DNA of 5,896 bases, taken from assembly GCA_964625015.1 (NCBI GenBank), contig CAZUZI010000055.1, forward strand, positions 1-5,896, given 5' to 3'. The number at the start of each line of letters is the position of its first letter. The stretch's first letter is position 1. The notes under the pieces are model-generated. The model was not told the origin of the DNA and made no database searches. It saw only the letters and a program-made list of their open reading frames with translations. This DNA is from UBA5209 sp964625015. Lineage in GTDB: Bacteria; Patescibacteriota; Dojkabacteria; SC72. The translations under genes and the position numbers were made by a program. This document shows, piece by piece, positions 5,341 through 5,896 of the stretch.

Positions 5341-5896
5341 TCAGGCAGCTTTGCGGTAGTAGTGGTGGTGCAACCCGCCAAGGATGCTGATGCTTCCGAT
5401 GTCGGAACTCGATATTATGCTGCTTTCGTTGTCCCGGGCTACATCCGAATGTACACCACTATCCCCTCCCGAGGGGCTGCCAATCGGCACGTTACCTATT
5501 CCTTGATGAGGACGCAAAGTGTTGTAATAGTCGGCATAGGAAGATACCAGATGTTTCAAATGGTCGCGCCCGAAAACAGTTAAATAATTCAAACATTCGT
5601 GTTTTATTGACCACACAAAGCGTTCCGAAAAACATTACATACCGGCGACCGCGGAGGCGTTTTTACGGTTTTCACGCCAAGTGATTCGAGGGCCATATCC
5701 ATCCGTTTTGAATACTTTCCATCCCGATCTCGGATAAGATATTTGGGATAAAACCCCGATTCATTCAAGTTTCTTACAGTCTCAACAGTTCTTTGCTCTA
5801 CCCAGCATTGTTTACGACAAGGCGACATCCCGGCGATGTGTACTCGGCGGCTACCAAGCTCTATGAAAAACAGCACATACATATCAATTCTGCCAT
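5341..5896 (-). pseudogene. DDE (rve integrase-core) transposase, C-terminal part, frameshifted
   Basis: Reading leftward from the right edge, the frame is open across the window end, so the N-terminus is missing. It shows LFFIELGSRRVHIAGMS, WVEQ, then YLIRDRDGKYS with the second catalytic Asp, and GVKTVKTPPRSP. The expected NxFAER motif with the catalytic Glu is broken: the frame runs into NALCGQ and a stop. Removing the shift at about 5627-5628 (one base lost, most simply a G of GCG) restores NVFAERFVWSIKHECLNYL. The second frame, ending at 5341, then continues with the usual HYxDYYNxxRPHQGIGN-type segment and a tail ending GGLHHHYYRKAA. The family is the rve superfamily related to IS3/IS481-type transposases; the exact IS family is not determined. 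The first catalytic Asp would lie beyond the edge. As written it would not make an active enzyme. Confidence 0.85.
5341..5896 (-). mobile_element. Insertion-sequence remnant, partial, right part outside window
   Basis: Defined only by the transposase reading frame. The left end of the element should lie a few tens of bases left of 5341. Neither terminal repeats nor a target-site duplication can be established from one side. It borders the toxin/immunity array. Confidence 0.7.

Noticed and set aside
5305..5583. Plus-strand open frame of 92 codons.
   Set aside because: It is antisense to a recognisable transposase C-terminus and has no Shine-Dalgarno or family features.

Overview
The window looks like the 3' tail of a polymorphic-toxin locus: an Rhs-type or similar 'core plus variable tip' toxin followed by a string of displaced tips and candidate immunity genes. 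All full-length genes are on the + strand and are AT-rich. They use clear Shine-Dalgarno sequences (AGGAG or GGGAG, 6-8 nt before ATG), which argues mildly against Bacteroidetes. The transposase remnant at the right edge and the Rhs-like DPSG junction would fit a Gram-negative bacterium, perhaps of the Planctomycetes-Verrucomicrobia-Lentisphaerae group. That assignment is a guess; nothing here fixes the taxon.

Layout. (1) 2-229 is the C-terminal end of a larger protein that starts outside the window, probably a toxin tip. It is followed after 21 nt by a five-helix membrane protein (251-1534), its likely immunity protein. (2) 1539-1696 is a short, apparently frame-broken toxin tail. It ends inside the ribosome binding site of the first of two tandem paralogous helical proteins (1709-2236 and 2329-2850), probably duplicated immunity genes. 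(3) 2856-2977 is a decayed toxin-end/immunity-start junction. (4) 2970-3710 is an orphan tip that opens with a DPSG motif and carries an unrecognised C-terminal domain. A membrane-anchored, propeller-like protein (3713-5029) follows 2 nt later as its likely immunity protein. (5) 5030-5202 is a second copy of the junction seen in (3), better preserved, with an ATGA stop/start overlap. (6) 5341-5896, on the - strand, is the C-terminal part of a DDE (rve) transposase with a one-base frameshift next to its catalytic glutamate; it runs off the right edge.

How the parts would work together (inference): the tips would be swapped onto the upstream full-length toxin by recombination, while the retained immunity genes protect the cell from present, past or neighbouring toxins. 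None of the toxin or immunity domains was identified to a named family with certainty. The strongest direct observations are the toxin-like-gene/partner spacing, the tandem paralogues with a 49-bp repeat at their starts, and two ungapped copies of one toxin-end/immunity-start junction, each beginning within a few bases of an upstream stop codon. No RNA gene, CRISPR array or convincing terminator was seen.
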